In this document: positions 24,917 through 33,665 of the stretch, piece after piece
Layout: every line of letters starts with the position of its first letter
Numbering within the stretch: the first letter of the stretch is position 1
Assembly (NCBI GenBank): GCA_037190805.1
Contig: JBBCJR010000004.1
Coordinates: 1-64,000 of the forward strand
Length of the DNA stretch: 64,000 nt
Direction: 5' to 3'
DNA from: JBBCJR01 sp037190805
GTDB taxonomy: Bacteria; Pseudomonadota; Alphaproteobacteria; Sphingomonadales; Sphingomonadaceae
The notes under the pieces: model-generated
Databases searched by the model: none
The model's input: the letters and a program-made list of their open reading frames with translations, nothing else
What the model was told of the DNA's origin: nothing
Translations under genes and position numbers: made by a program

Positions 24917-25915
24917 CTAGCCGCCGGCCCGTAGCCCCGCAAGCCGCTGCCGCACGCGCCAGGCAAGATGCAGTGCCCGCCCGCGCGCTGTCCATGGGTT
25001 GAACCAGTCGAGTTGGAAACGCGGCCGCTGCGCGTCCATCCAGTCGGCTTTGTAGCCTTCGTTGCCAAGGCCATAATCGATCTCGACGGGCCGGTCGGCA
25101 TCCAGCACATGCTCGAACATCGCGGCCGTCAGCAGGGTACCGGGCGACAATGCCTTGTGCTCCTCATCATGGGCGAGCTTGTGAATGGTTGCCCGGCCGT
25201 TTTCAACCAGCCACAGCTGCGCGGCGATCGGTTCGTCTGCCAATCGGGCGATGCCCAGACGCAGGGTTCCAGCTGCCCCTTCTCGTTCAGCCAGTGCGCG
25301 AATGAAGGCTTCCGACCCTTCCGCCGGCTTCCAGCTCCGACGATAAACATCCTCATAATCTCTGAAAGATATTTCATCAAACATATTGAAAATACTGATT
25401 TTCAATGAGGATGAAGCGCGGCGGCGACGGATGGTGTTGCGGAGGCGGCTAGGGCGCGCCGCCCAATAGGCATCCTTGTCGCTGGTGCGCGCGAACCAGT
25501 TGACCGAGGCCGGAGATAGATGGCTGCCGGACATGGCGGACTGGAGATCGCTGGCAATATTATCTTCATCGGGTATGGGAGAAAGAATAATTCTATCCCA
25601 ATATCTTATGGTTCTTAACGAAGATATCAAGGCAAAAGCGGTGGATGACAATTTTCCGGCTAGAGATGGCCTGAATTCAAGCGTGTAGTAGTTTGAATAT
25701 GAACGTAAAATACGACCGTCACGACGCAGAAAGAGCCATGCGGCTGCACCCTCTGCTTCCGCTTTGATCACGATCGGCGGCCCCAGGCCCGTGCAGGTCG
25801 CCAAATCCCGATACCAGTCCAGACGGTCGTAAATATGCTGCTGAGCCGCGCGTGAGAGGCTTTGACGGGCATCGGCGGCGACCGCGTCGAAGCCATCGAA
25901 TATCGCGCCATTCAT
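24917..25915 (-). CDS. GNAT/BioF2-like acyltransferase
   Basis: A 332-residue protein of the N-acyltransferase superfamily seen in polysaccharide loci. The C-terminal half carries the usual GNAT-like segments (RDYEDVYRRSW, IAAQLWLVENGRATIHKLAHDEE, then SPGTLLTAAMFEHVLD and IDYGLGNEGYKADWM). It begins a minus-strand operon with the ACP and the two hydrolases and diverges from the acyl-CoA ligase. The middle of the gene (about 25340-25700) is clearly richer in A and T than its neighbours. Transfer of an acyl group from ACP or CoA to an amine on the polymer or its precursor is a reasonable guess. Confidence 0.8.
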   Translation of the reverse strand: MNGAIFDGFDAVAADARQSLSRAAQQHIYDRLDWYRDLATCTGLGPPIVIKAEAEGAAAWLFLRRDGRILRSYSNYYTLEFRPSLAGKLSSTAFALISSLRTIRYWDRIILSPIPDEDNIASDLQSAMSGSHLSPASVNWFARTSDKDAYWAARPSRLRNTIRRRRASSSLKISIFNMFDEISFRDYEDVYRRSWKPAEGSEAFIRALAEREGAAGTLRLGIARLADEPIAAQLWLVENGRATIHKLAHDEEHKALSPGTLLTAAMFEHVLDADRPVEIDYGLGNEGYKADWMDAQRPRFQLDWFNPWTARGRALHLAWRVRQRLAGLRAGG

Positions 25916-25983
25916 CTGCTTTTTACCCGCCCCCGCTCAATAGGCTATGCTCTGCCGTCAGGGGAAGGCGCGTGCAAGGGGAC

Positions 25984-27489
25984 ATGGGACTAGCGAACAC
26001 CATCGACCATCTGGTCGAGATCGGCGCGCGCGACGCGCCGGCGCTGATCGTGCACGGCTCCATACTCAGCCATGGTGCCTTGGCGCACCGTGTGGCCGCA
26101 GCCGCTGGTTGGCTGGCGGCGCAGGGCTTTGCGCCTGGCGATCGCGTGGCGACCTGGCTGCCGAAGGTCGTGGAGGCGGCGGTGATGCCGCTGGCGACGG
26201 CGCGGGCCGGCTTGGTGCATGTTCCTGTTAATCCACTGCTTAAGGGCTCCCAAGTCGCACACATCCTGGCCGATAGCGGGGCTGCGCTGCTGCTTACCCA
26301 GGCCGCGCGCGAGGCGCTGCTGCCCGATGGCGTTGCTGCCCGAATCGCGACGATCGAGGATGTGAGCGAGGCATTGGTGGCCGCACCGCCGCTGCCGCCC
26401 TCGAACCGGTCCGCCGACGAACTGGCGGCGCTGCTTTATACCTCGGGATCGACCGGACGGCCCAAAGGCGTGATGCTCAGCCATCGCAACCTGTGGCTGG
26501 GGGCGGAGAGTGTCGCCACCTATCTTGGCCTTGGCGCCGATGATCGGGTGCTGGCGGTGTTGCCACTGAGCTTCGACTATGGCCAGAGCCAGTTGCTGGC
26601 GACGTTGAAGGCGGGCGGATGCACGGTCCTGCTCGATTATCTGACACCGCGCGATGTGGTGAAGGCGGTGGTCCGTCATGACATCACGACGCTGGCCGGG
26701 GTGCCGCCCCTGTGGCTGCAACTGGTGGAAGCCGACTGGCCGGCAGAAGCGCGTGCGCCGCTACGCCGGCTCACCAATTCCGGCGGACGTTTGCCGATGA
26801 CGGTGGTGCGGCGGCTGCGCGAGACGTTTCCGGGCGCCGACCTGGTGCTGATGTACGGATTGACCGAGGCTTTTCGATCGACGTTCCTGGATCCGGCACT
26901 GGTCGATGCCCGGCCGACATCAATCGGTAAGGCGATACCCTATGCCGAGGTGCTGGTCGTCCGTCCCGACGGTCGCGAAACGGCAGCGGACGAACCGGGG
27001 GAACTGGTGCATTGCGGGCCGCTGGTGGCGGGCGGCTATTGGCGCGACAAGGAACGCACGGTTGAGCGTTTTCGCCCGGCACCGTCAGGATCGCGTCATG
27101 GCGGCATCGCGGTGTGGTCGGGTGACACGGTGGTGCGCGATGCCGATGGGTATCTGAGCTTCATCGGCCGCGATGACGAGATGATCAAGACCAGCGGCAA
27201 CCGTGTCAGCCCGACCGAGGTCGAGGAAGCAGTGCTGGCGACGGGCGCGGTCGCGGAATGTGCCGCGTTCGGGATTCCAGACCCACGGTTGGGGGAGGCG
27301 ATCCGCCTCATCGCGCGGCCGGGGGACGGCCTCGATGCTGGTGCGGCGCAGGATATGCTGGACAAGGGGCTGCGCCGGATGGTGCCTGGCTATATGGTCC
27401 CGGCCGTGGTCGAGTGGCGCGATGCCCTGCCACGCAATGCCAATGGCAAGCTCGATCGGGCGCGGCTGAAGGGGGAAGGCGTGCTATGA
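25984..27489 (+). CDS. Acyl-CoA ligase (AMP-forming), exosortase A-associated
   Basis: A 501-residue ANL-superfamily enzyme that activates a carboxylic acid as acyl-AMP and transfers it to CoA or a carrier. The P-loop-like motif LLYTSGSTGRPKGVMLSH, the LMYGLTEAFRSTFLD motif, DGYLSFIGRDDEMIKTSGNRVSPTEVE and the C-terminal Lys in NANGKLDRARL are all present. ATG 25984 is used; an in-frame GTG at 25972 lies 3 nt after GGGGAAGG and could be the start instead. The stop overlaps the PLP decarboxylase start (ATGA). The divergent ACP operon lies about 70 nt away, suggesting that the ligase loads that ACP. Confidence 0.9.
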   Translation: MGLANTIDHLVEIGARDAPALIVHGSILSHGALAHRVAAAAGWLAAQGFAPGDRVATWLPKVVEAAVMPLATARAGLVHVPVNPLLKGSQVAHILADSGAALLLTQAAREALLPDGVAARIATIEDVSEALVAAPPLPPSNRSADELAALLYTSGSTGRPKGVMLSHRNLWLGAESVATYLGLGADDRVLAVLPLSFDYGQSQLLATLKAGGCTVLLDYLTPRDVVKAVVRHDITTLAGVPPLWLQLVEADWPAEARAPLRRLTNSGGRLPMTVVRRLRETFPGADLVLMYGLTEAFRSTFLDPALVDARPTSIGKAIPYAEVLVVRPDGRETAADEPGELVHCGPLVAGGYWRDKERTVERFRPAPSGSRHGGIAVWSGDTVVRDADGYLSFIGRDDEMIKTSGNRVSPTEVEEAVLATGAVAECAAFGIPDPRLGEAIRLIARPGDGLDAGAAQDMLDKGLRRMVPGYMVPAVVEWRDALPRNANGKLDRARLKGEGVL

Positions 27490-28736
27490 AGCCGATGGGG
27501 CCGCTGCCGGCCGGTTTCGGCCATGTCGGAGATGAACTGGCGATCGGTGGCCGGCCCGTCTCCGCGCTGGTGGCCGACGCCGGTATGACGCCGCTGTTCG
27601 TCTATGACGGCGCTCTCGTCGCGGCGCGGGTCGAGGCGCTCCGCGCCGCGATGCCGGCTGACCTGAGCATCCACTATGCGATGAAAGCCAATCCGTTGCC
27701 TGTGCTGGTGCGGATGATGGCAGGGGTGGTGGATGGAATCGACGTCGCCTCGTCCGGCGAACTGGCGGTGGCAGAGGCAGCTGGAGCCCGGCACATCAGC
27801 TTTGCGGGTCCTGGCAAGCGGGATGCCGAGCTGGAGACGGCGATCGCCGCCGATGTCGTCATCAACCTGGAATCCGAGAATGAGCTTGCACGCGCGCTGG
27901 CCATCGCCGAACGGCGCGGCCAGCGCCCCAGGCTGGCCGTGCGTGTCAATCCCGACTTCGATCTCAAGGCCAGCGGCATGCGAATGGGCGGCGGAGCAGC
28001 GGCGTTTGGGGTCGATGCCGAACGCGTGCCGGCGCTGGTGCGGCGGATCGTCGCCGCCGACGCCAGTTTCGCCGGCTTTCACATCTTCGCCGGATCGCAG
28101 AACCTCCGGGCCGACCTCATCGCCGACGCTCAGGGTCAGACCGTCGCGCTGGCGGCGCGTCTGGCCGATGCGGCGGATGTGGCACCGCCGCTGGTCAATC
28201 TAGGCGGCGGTTTCGGCATTCCCTATTTCCCCGGCGACGCGGAACTGGACATCGCCCATATCGGCGAAGCGCTGGCCGATACGCTGGCGGCCCGGCCGGA
28301 TGTGCTGGCGGACAGCCGGTTCGCGATCGAGCTGGGTCGCTGGCTGGTCGGTCCCGCGGGCGTCTATCTTACCCGTGTCGTGGATGTGAAGGACAGCCGG
28401 GGCCGGACCTTCGTCATCACCGATGGTGGCCTGCACCATCAACTGGCGGCCAGCGGCAATTTCGGTACTGTCATCCGCCGCAACTATCCTCTGGTCAACG
28501 CCAGCCGCTTCGGCGCGCCGGCCGGGATGGTGGCGGATGTCGTCGGCTGCCTGTGCACGCCTCTCGACCGGTTGGGCGAGCAGGTGGCCATTGCTCCGGC
28601 TCGGCCTGGCGATCTGATCGCCCTGTTCATGGCAGGCGCCTATGGCGCGACGGCGAGCCCTGTCGCATTCCTGGGTCATCCGCCGGCGGCGGAACTGTTA
28701 TTGTCGCCGCCCGGAACCGTTGCGTCCGCGTCCTAA
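27486..28736 (+). CDS. PLP-dependent decarboxylase, exosortase A-associated
   Basis: A 416-residue fold-type III decarboxylase related to diaminopimelate and ornithine decarboxylases. The PLP Lys lies in HYAMKANPLP (about residue 63) and the glycine-rich phosphate site reads LGGGFGIPYFPGD. Translation is coupled to the acyl-CoA ligase by a 4-nt overlap. In exosortase A loci this family pairs with the ligase; the amine it makes may be acylated by the ligase/ACP/GNAT set. The substrate amino acid is not known. The polysaccharide export genes begin 72 nt downstream. Confidence 0.9.
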   Translation: MKPMGPLPAGFGHVGDELAIGGRPVSALVADAGMTPLFVYDGALVAARVEALRAAMPADLSIHYAMKANPLPVLVRMMAGVVDGIDVASSGELAVAEAAGARHISFAGPGKRDAELETAIAADVVINLESENELARALAIAERRGQRPRLAVRVNPDFDLKASGMRMGGGAAAFGVDAERVPALVRRIVAADASFAGFHIFAGSQNLRADLIADAQGQTVALAARLADAADVAPPLVNLGGGFGIPYFPGDAELDIAHIGEALADTLAARPDVLADSRFAIELGRWLVGPAGVYLTRVVDVKDSRGRTFVITDGGLHHQLAASGNFGTVIRRNYPLVNASRFGAPAGMVADVVGCLCTPLDRLGEQVAIAPARPGDLIALFMAGAYGATASPVAFLGHPPAAELLLSPPGTVASAS

Positions 28737-28808
28737 ACAAAATTTCACTTTTCGGTGGCAGGGCAGGGCGTGATGGCGCGCCGTGCGCCCGGCAAAGTCG
28801 GAGTAGGA

Positions 28809-29462
28809 ATGATGTCGCAGGGGATTGTCCAGCGTCTGTCGCTGATCGGTGGGGTGGCCTTGCTTGTCGCCGGATGCGCGGCTCAGCCGGGCGCGCAGCT
28901 GCCGCCGGCCGGGTTCGTCGGCGGCGCCAGCGCCGAAGGCCGGGCAGCACAGGAGGACTATGTCATCGGACCCCTCGACCAGCTGACGGTGTTCGTGTGG
29001 CGTAACCCCGAACTTGGCACCAAGGTCCAGGTCCGTCCGGACGGCAAGATCACGACGCCGCTGATTTCCGATCTGGTGGCGGCCGGAAAGACCCCGGCCG
29101 TGCTGGCCGACGACATCAAGCGCCAGCTGGCGACCTATATCGAGGACCCGCGCGTGTCGGTGATCGTCGACAGCTTCCAGGGCACCTTCTCGCAGCAGGT
29201 GCGGATTGTCGGACAGGCGGCGCGCCCGGCGTCACTGCCCTATCGCGCCGACATGACACTGCTCGACGCCATGATCGCGGTTGGGGGTCTGACGGAATAT
29301 GCCGCCGGAAACCGCGCCCGTCTGGTTCGCTATGACAAGGCGACAGGCAAGCAGCAGGAATATGGGCTTCGCATCACCAACCTGCTCGATCGCGGCGACA
29401 CCAGCGCCAATGTCCGGCTTGAGCCGGGCGACGTCATCATCATTCCCGAAAGCCTGTTCTGA
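28809..29462 (+). CDS. Exosortase A-associated polysaccharide export lipoprotein (Wza-like)
   Basis: A 217-residue outer-membrane export protein. The lipoprotein signal ends in LLVAGCA (Cys about 21). The polysaccharide biosynthesis/export domain (DYVIGPLDQLTVFVWRNPEL) and SLBB-type segments (VRIVGQAARPASLPYRADMTLLDAM) follow. ATG 28809 has GGAG 6 nt upstream; a second ATG follows directly. It starts the core export operon and should form the outer-membrane pore with the GNVR protein and tyrosine kinase encoded next. Confidence 0.92.
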   Translation: MMSQGIVQRLSLIGGVALLVAGCAAQPGAQLPPAGFVGGASAEGRAAQEDYVIGPLDQLTVFVWRNPELGTKVQVRPDGKITTPLISDLVAAGKTPAVLADDIKRQLATYIEDPRVSVIVDSFQGTFSQQVRIVGQAARPASLPYRADMTLLDAMIAVGGLTEYAAGNRARLVRYDKATGKQQEYGLRITNLLDRGDTSANVRLEPGDVIIIPESLF

Positions 29463-29505
29463 CCGGTTTCGCCCATAGCCCGGCGTCAGGAGGATAGAGC
29501 GCCCC

Positions 29506-31080
29506 ATGAATAATCTCTATGAACAGGTGCATCTGATCCTGCACGGTCTGTGGCGCCGCCGCTGGATCGGCCTTGCGGTCGCCTGGGCAGTGTGCGCGAT
29601 CGGCTGGATCGCCATCGCGCTGGTCCCCAACGCCTATGAATCGAACGCGCGTATCTATGTCCAGATCCGCTCGCTGCTGCCCGAAAAGCTGGGCATCGAT
29701 TCCTCGCAGAAGCAGCGGGACATCGATGTCGTCCGCCAGACGCTGACCTCGCGCCCCAATCTCGAAAAGGTGGTGCGGCGCACTGACCTCGGCCTTCACG
29801 CGACGACCGATGAGGACATCGCGGAACTGACGAACAAGCTGCTGGAAAATATCCGCATCAACAGTCAGCAGGACGACCTGTTCTCGTTGACCTACACCTC
29901 GCGCATTTCGGGCATGTCGGATGCGCAGAACGCCTCGCTGGCGCGAGCAGTGGTCCAGAATCTGATCAACATCTTCGTCGAGGACAACCTTGCCGGGGAC
30001 CGGGAAAGCCTGTCGCAGTCGCTGCGCTTCCTCGACGATCAGCTTGCCAGCCGCGAGAAGGAGCTCGAGGAGGCGGAAGCCCGCCGATCGGCGTTCGAGC
30101 AGAAATATCTCGGTGCGTTGCCGGGCGAAGGGTCCGTCACCCAGCGTCTCGAGAAAGCCCGCGACGACCTCGACCAGGTCGAACAGGGCCTGATCCAGGC
30201 GCAAAGTTCGCTCAGGGCGCTGTCGGGCCAGCTGGGCTCCACCAATCCGACCATCCCGGCGCCGCTGTTCACCATCGGTGGATTGGGCGGGGGCGCGGCT
30301 GTCGATGCCGGGTCGATCGAGGGACGGATCGCCAGCCTGGAAGCTTCGGTTTCCGACGCCCGTTCGCGCGGGGCGACCGACAATCATCCCGATGTCGTCG
30401 CTGCCCGCCGGCAGATCGATCGGCTGCGCAGCCAGGCCGCCAGCGAGCCCAGGAGTGGGCGGAACGAGGTGGCTGCGGCGCAGGCCAACCCGGTCTATGT
30501 CAATCTGCGCAGCCTGATGTTCGACCGGCAGAGCCAGGTCGCGGCGCTGACCGCGCGGCGGGCGCAGCTGCAGGCGGCGATCGGCAATCTCCAGAAGGCG
30601 CAGCTGCTGGAACCCGGCATTGCCGCGGAAGGTCAGCGCATCAACCGCGACTATGACGTCAAGAAGCGGCAATATGACGAACTCCTCGCCAACCGCGAGG
30701 AAGTGCGCCTGCAGGCCGATGTCGAAAGCAACACCGAATCGGTGAAGTTCCAGGTCATCGACCCGCCCAGCGTCCCGCGTCAGCCGGTGGCGCCGAACCG
30801 GCCGCTGCTACTGTCGCTGGTCCTGATCGTCGGGCTTGGTGCCGGCGTTGCCGCCGCCTTTGTCGCCGGCCAGCTGCACCACACCTTCGCCAGCACCGAA
30901 CAGCTGGAGGCGGCGGTCGGCTTGCCGGTGCTGGGCGGCATCGCCGAAGTCATGACGGTGCCGCGTCAGTTGGCCCATAAAACCGGCCTGATGTGGTTCG
31001 GCGGCCTGACGACATCGCTGCTGGCGGGTTTCATCCTGCTGGTCGCCTTTGAACTCTGGCAGCGCGGGAGCGTGGCATGA
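29506..31080 (+). CDS. Exosortase A-associated chain-length determinant (GNVR/Wzz-like)
   Basis: A 524-residue inner-membrane protein: membrane helix at about 20-40 (IGLAVAWAVCAIGWIAIAL), a long periplasmic coiled coil with a GNVR-type C-terminal segment (INRDYDVKKRQYDELLANREEV, PPSVPRQPVAPNRP), then a hydrophobic helix near residue 435 and a final one near 505-515. It controls polymer length and works with the Wza-like pore and the tyrosine autokinase, whose gene overlaps its stop by 4 nt. Confidence 0.92.
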   Translation: MNNLYEQVHLILHGLWRRRWIGLAVAWAVCAIGWIAIALVPNAYESNARIYVQIRSLLPEKLGIDSSQKQRDIDVVRQTLTSRPNLEKVVRRTDLGLHATTDEDIAELTNKLLENIRINSQQDDLFSLTYTSRISGMSDAQNASLARAVVQNLINIFVEDNLAGDRESLSQSLRFLDDQLASREKELEEAEARRSAFEQKYLGALPGEGSVTQRLEKARDDLDQVEQGLIQAQSSLRALSGQLGSTNPTIPAPLFTIGGLGGGAAVDAGSIEGRIASLEASVSDARSRGATDNHPDVVAARRQIDRLRSQAASEPRSGRNEVAAAQANPVYVNLRSLMFDRQSQVAALTARRAQLQAAIGNLQKAQLLEPGIAAEGQRINRDYDVKKRQYDELLANREEVRLQADVESNTESVKFQVIDPPSVPRQPVAPNRPLLLSLVLIVGLGAGVAAAFVAGQLHHTFASTEQLEAAVGLPVLGGIAEVMTVPRQLAHKTGLMWFGGLTTSLLAGFILLVAFELWQRGSVA

Positions 31081-31988
31081 GCGGAGCTGACCCGATGAAC
31101 GAGCGTCCAAAGACCGGCGCCGCCTCGCTCCTGGAGCGCGCTGCCCGGCATTTCGAGCTGACCCCGCAAGCGCGGGTCGCCGCCGCTGGTCCGCCGATGA
31201 TGCGGGCTGGAGCCGCGCCAGCGGTGGACCCTGCGCCTGCCGCCCGCATCGAGCCGAAGGGGCCGAGCGGCGCCATCGATTTCGAGGGGCTGCGCGACGG
31301 TGGCTTTCTGGTTCCCGACATGCCGGCGACCGGCATCGCTGAGGAGTTCCGCATCGTGAAGCGCCAGCTGTTGCAGGGCGCGTTCGATGCCGGTCGTGCC
31401 GTGGCGGGTAACGGCAACCTGATCCTCGTCTGCTCGGCCCAGCCGAGCGAGGGCAAGACCTTCTGTTCGATCAACCTCGCCCTGTCGATGGCGGCGGAGC
31501 GCGATCTGGAAGTGCTGCTGGTCGACGCCGACTTCGCCAAGCCGGCCGTGCTGTCGACACTGGGCTTGCAGGGCGGCCGTGGGTTGATGGACGCCCTGGC
31601 GGATCCCGCGAGCGACGTCGAAACGATGATCATCACCACCGATCTGCCGGGCCTGTCGGTGCTGCCGGCGGGACGACATCACAATGACGCCAACGAATTG
31701 CTTGCCTCCCAGCGCATGCAGGGCATCGTCGCCGAACTGGGCAGCGCGCGGAACCGGATCGTCATCTTCGACTCGCCCCCAGCCCTGGCATCGTCGGCCG
31801 CGTCGGTGCTGGCGCTTCACGTCGGGCAGGTGGTGATGGTGGTCAATGCTGACGTCACCCGCGAAAGTCAGCTCAAGGATGCGCTGTCGCTGCTGTCGGG
31901 CTGCCCGTCGATCCAGCTGTTGTTGAACCGTGTCAGCTTCGCACCGGGGGGGCGCCGGTTCGGCGCATATTATGGCTATGGCGGTTAA
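31077..31988 (+). CDS. Exosortase A-associated tyrosine autokinase (BY-kinase)
   Basis: A 303-residue CpsD/CapB-type bacterial tyrosine kinase without a membrane domain. Walker A is SAQPSEGKTFCSINLA, Walker A' is LLVDADFAKP, and Walker B-like hydrophobics precede DSPPALA. The C-terminus has a Tyr cluster (FGAYYGYGG) that is the expected autophosphorylation site. It should cycle with the GNVR protein to control polymer export. The gene overlaps the GNVR gene by 4 nt, and the next gene starts inside its last codons. Confidence 0.92.
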   Translation: MSGADPMNERPKTGAASLLERAARHFELTPQARVAAAGPPMMRAGAAPAVDPAPAARIEPKGPSGAIDFEGLRDGGFLVPDMPATGIAEEFRIVKRQLLQGAFDAGRAVAGNGNLILVCSAQPSEGKTFCSINLALSMAAERDLEVLLVDADFAKPAVLSTLGLQGGRGLMDALADPASDVETMIITTDLPGLSVLPAGRHHNDANELLASQRMQGIVAELGSARNRIVIFDSPPALASSAASVLALHVGQVVMVVNADVTRESQLKDALSLLSGCPSIQLLLNRVSFAPGGRRFGAYYGYGG

Positions 31989-33648
31989 ACCCTTTCGCAG
32001 CGCCGTCACCGGCATCGTCCTCGCCGCCGTCCTGATGGCGCCGACGGGCGTTGCGGCGCAAACCTATGTGCAGCCCTTCGTCGAGGCGTCGGGCACGGTC
32101 GACGGTGATTTCGGTAACGGCGGGCAAACCATCGTCTACCCGACCGTGGCGGCTGGTGTGGCGGCGGGCGTCGAAACGCGCCGGCTGCGCGCGCAGATCG
32201 ACTATCGGCTGGATTATCGCTTTGACACCAATGACCAATTGCGTCGTGAGATCCGCCACAACGGCGTCGCTCGCGCGGAGCTGGAACTGGCGCCCGACCG
32301 GGTGACCGTGGATGCGGGAGCGCTCGCCAATTTCTTCAACAATGATTTTCGTCTGCCAGCCCAGGCGTTCCCGGATGCGCGGGACGTCAACAGCAGCCAG
32401 ACCTATACGCTCTATGCCAGCCCGCGTGTGCGACAGCCGCTCGCCGGCGATATCGAGCTGAACAGCAGTTATCGCATCGGCTATGTCCGCACCGACAACC
32501 TGAACGGCCTTGCCGGCATGGGGCGGCCGGGCGTCAACCTGCCACCGGGTCAGCTTGCCCTCGACCGCTACACGGATTCGGTCAATCACACCGTCGAGGG
32601 ACGGGTCGGCAACAGCCGCGCATCGGCGGCCGACATCGCCTGGTGGCTTGGCGGGCAATATCAGGATGAGCGAGTTGCCCGGCTCGACCAGCGCAACAAG
32701 AGCCACAACGTCAGGGGCGATGTCGCGGTGCGGCTGAACACCGCTTTGGCGTTGCTCGCCTCGGCGGGCTATGAAGCCTTCGACCAGTCCGAGCGTGAGG
32801 TCTTGCGCGGCAATGACGGTCTGCCGCTGGTCGACGGGGATGGCCGCTATGTGGCCGACCCTTCGGGAGCGCGCCGTAAGATCTACGACCAGGACGGATT
32901 TATCTGGGACGCGGGCTTTACCGCGCGGCCGGGCCGCCGGACGGAACTGACGCTGCGCGCCGGCCGGCGTTATGGCGGCACCACCATCACCGGTAATTTC
33001 GCCTGGCAGCCGCGCACAGGCCTGGCCGTCAGGGGCAGCCTGGTCGACGGCGTCCAGAGCTTTGGCCGCCTGTTAACCATCGACCTCGACGGTCTGCCGA
33101 TCAGCTTCGTCATTCCCGACAATCCCATGCTGGCGGGGGCTGGCGGCTGTTATTTCGGTGTCGATGTGGGGACGGGCGGGTGCATCGCCAATGCCACCCA
33201 GTCGATCACCACGGCGACCTTCCGCAACCGCACCGGCACCGTGTCGATCGACCGCGAGCGGGGCGATACCCGAATGGGCATGGTGTTCCTGTACAACCAG
33301 CGCGACTTTCTGGATCGCCGCCTGCGCGGGCAGCCGCAAGCTGGCGCAAATCTCCGCGGGCTGTCGGACAAGAGCTACACGCTAACCGGTTTCGTCAATC
33401 GCAAGCTGGGCCGGTCGCAAGAGGTGAACGGTCAGCTGTTTCTCAGCCGGTTCAACTCGGGCCTGACGACCGGCCTCAAGACCGACGTCGCGGGCGTCGC
33501 AGGCGAATATCGCGTCGGGCTAGGCAATGGCCTGCAGGCGAGCGCGATCGGCCAGTTGCGCTATCTTGCCGGCAACAATGTGGATAACCGCTTCGGCGCC
33601 AGCGTTCGCGCGGTCGTGCGCTATACATTTGGTCGCGGCGCGCGCTGA
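31972..33648 (+). CDS. Exosortase A-associated outer-membrane beta-barrel protein
   Basis: A 558-residue exported protein with a signal peptide (SAVTGIVLAAVLMAPTGVAAQ) and a sequence rich in alternating hydrophobic strands ending in an aromatic-rich stretch (VVRYTFGRG). It matches the outer-membrane family that sits between kinase and ATPase in exosortase A loci, with proposed roles in polymer secretion. The start, ATG 31972 or 31978, lies within the kinase gene. Confidence 0.82.
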   Translation: MAMAVKPFRSAVTGIVLAAVLMAPTGVAAQTYVQPFVEASGTVDGDFGNGGQTIVYPTVAAGVAAGVETRRLRAQIDYRLDYRFDTNDQLRREIRHNGVARAELELAPDRVTVDAGALANFFNNDFRLPAQAFPDARDVNSSQTYTLYASPRVRQPLAGDIELNSSYRIGYVRTDNLNGLAGMGRPGVNLPPGQLALDRYTDSVNHTVEGRVGNSRASAADIAWWLGGQYQDERVARLDQRNKSHNVRGDVAVRLNTALALLASAGYEAFDQSEREVLRGNDGLPLVDGDGRYVADPSGARRKIYDQDGFIWDAGFTARPGRRTELTLRAGRRYGGTTITGNFAWQPRTGLAVRGSLVDGVQSFGRLLTIDLDGLPISFVIPDNPMLAGAGGCYFGVDVGTGGCIANATQSITTATFRNRTGTVSIDRERGDTRMGMVFLYNQRDFLDRRLRGQPQAGANLRGLSDKSYTLTGFVNRKLGRSQEVNGQLFLSRFNSGLTTGLKTDVAGVAGEYRVGLGNGLQASAIGQLRYLAGNNVDNRFGASVRAVVRYTFGRGAR

Positions 33649-33665
33649 AGGGAACGGGAAGCGGC

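Noticed and set aside
27258..27485. N-terminal extension of the PLP decarboxylase from an upstream start
   Set aside because: It would overlap the ligase gene by over 200 nt; the ATG at 27486 gives the expected length and an ATGA coupling.
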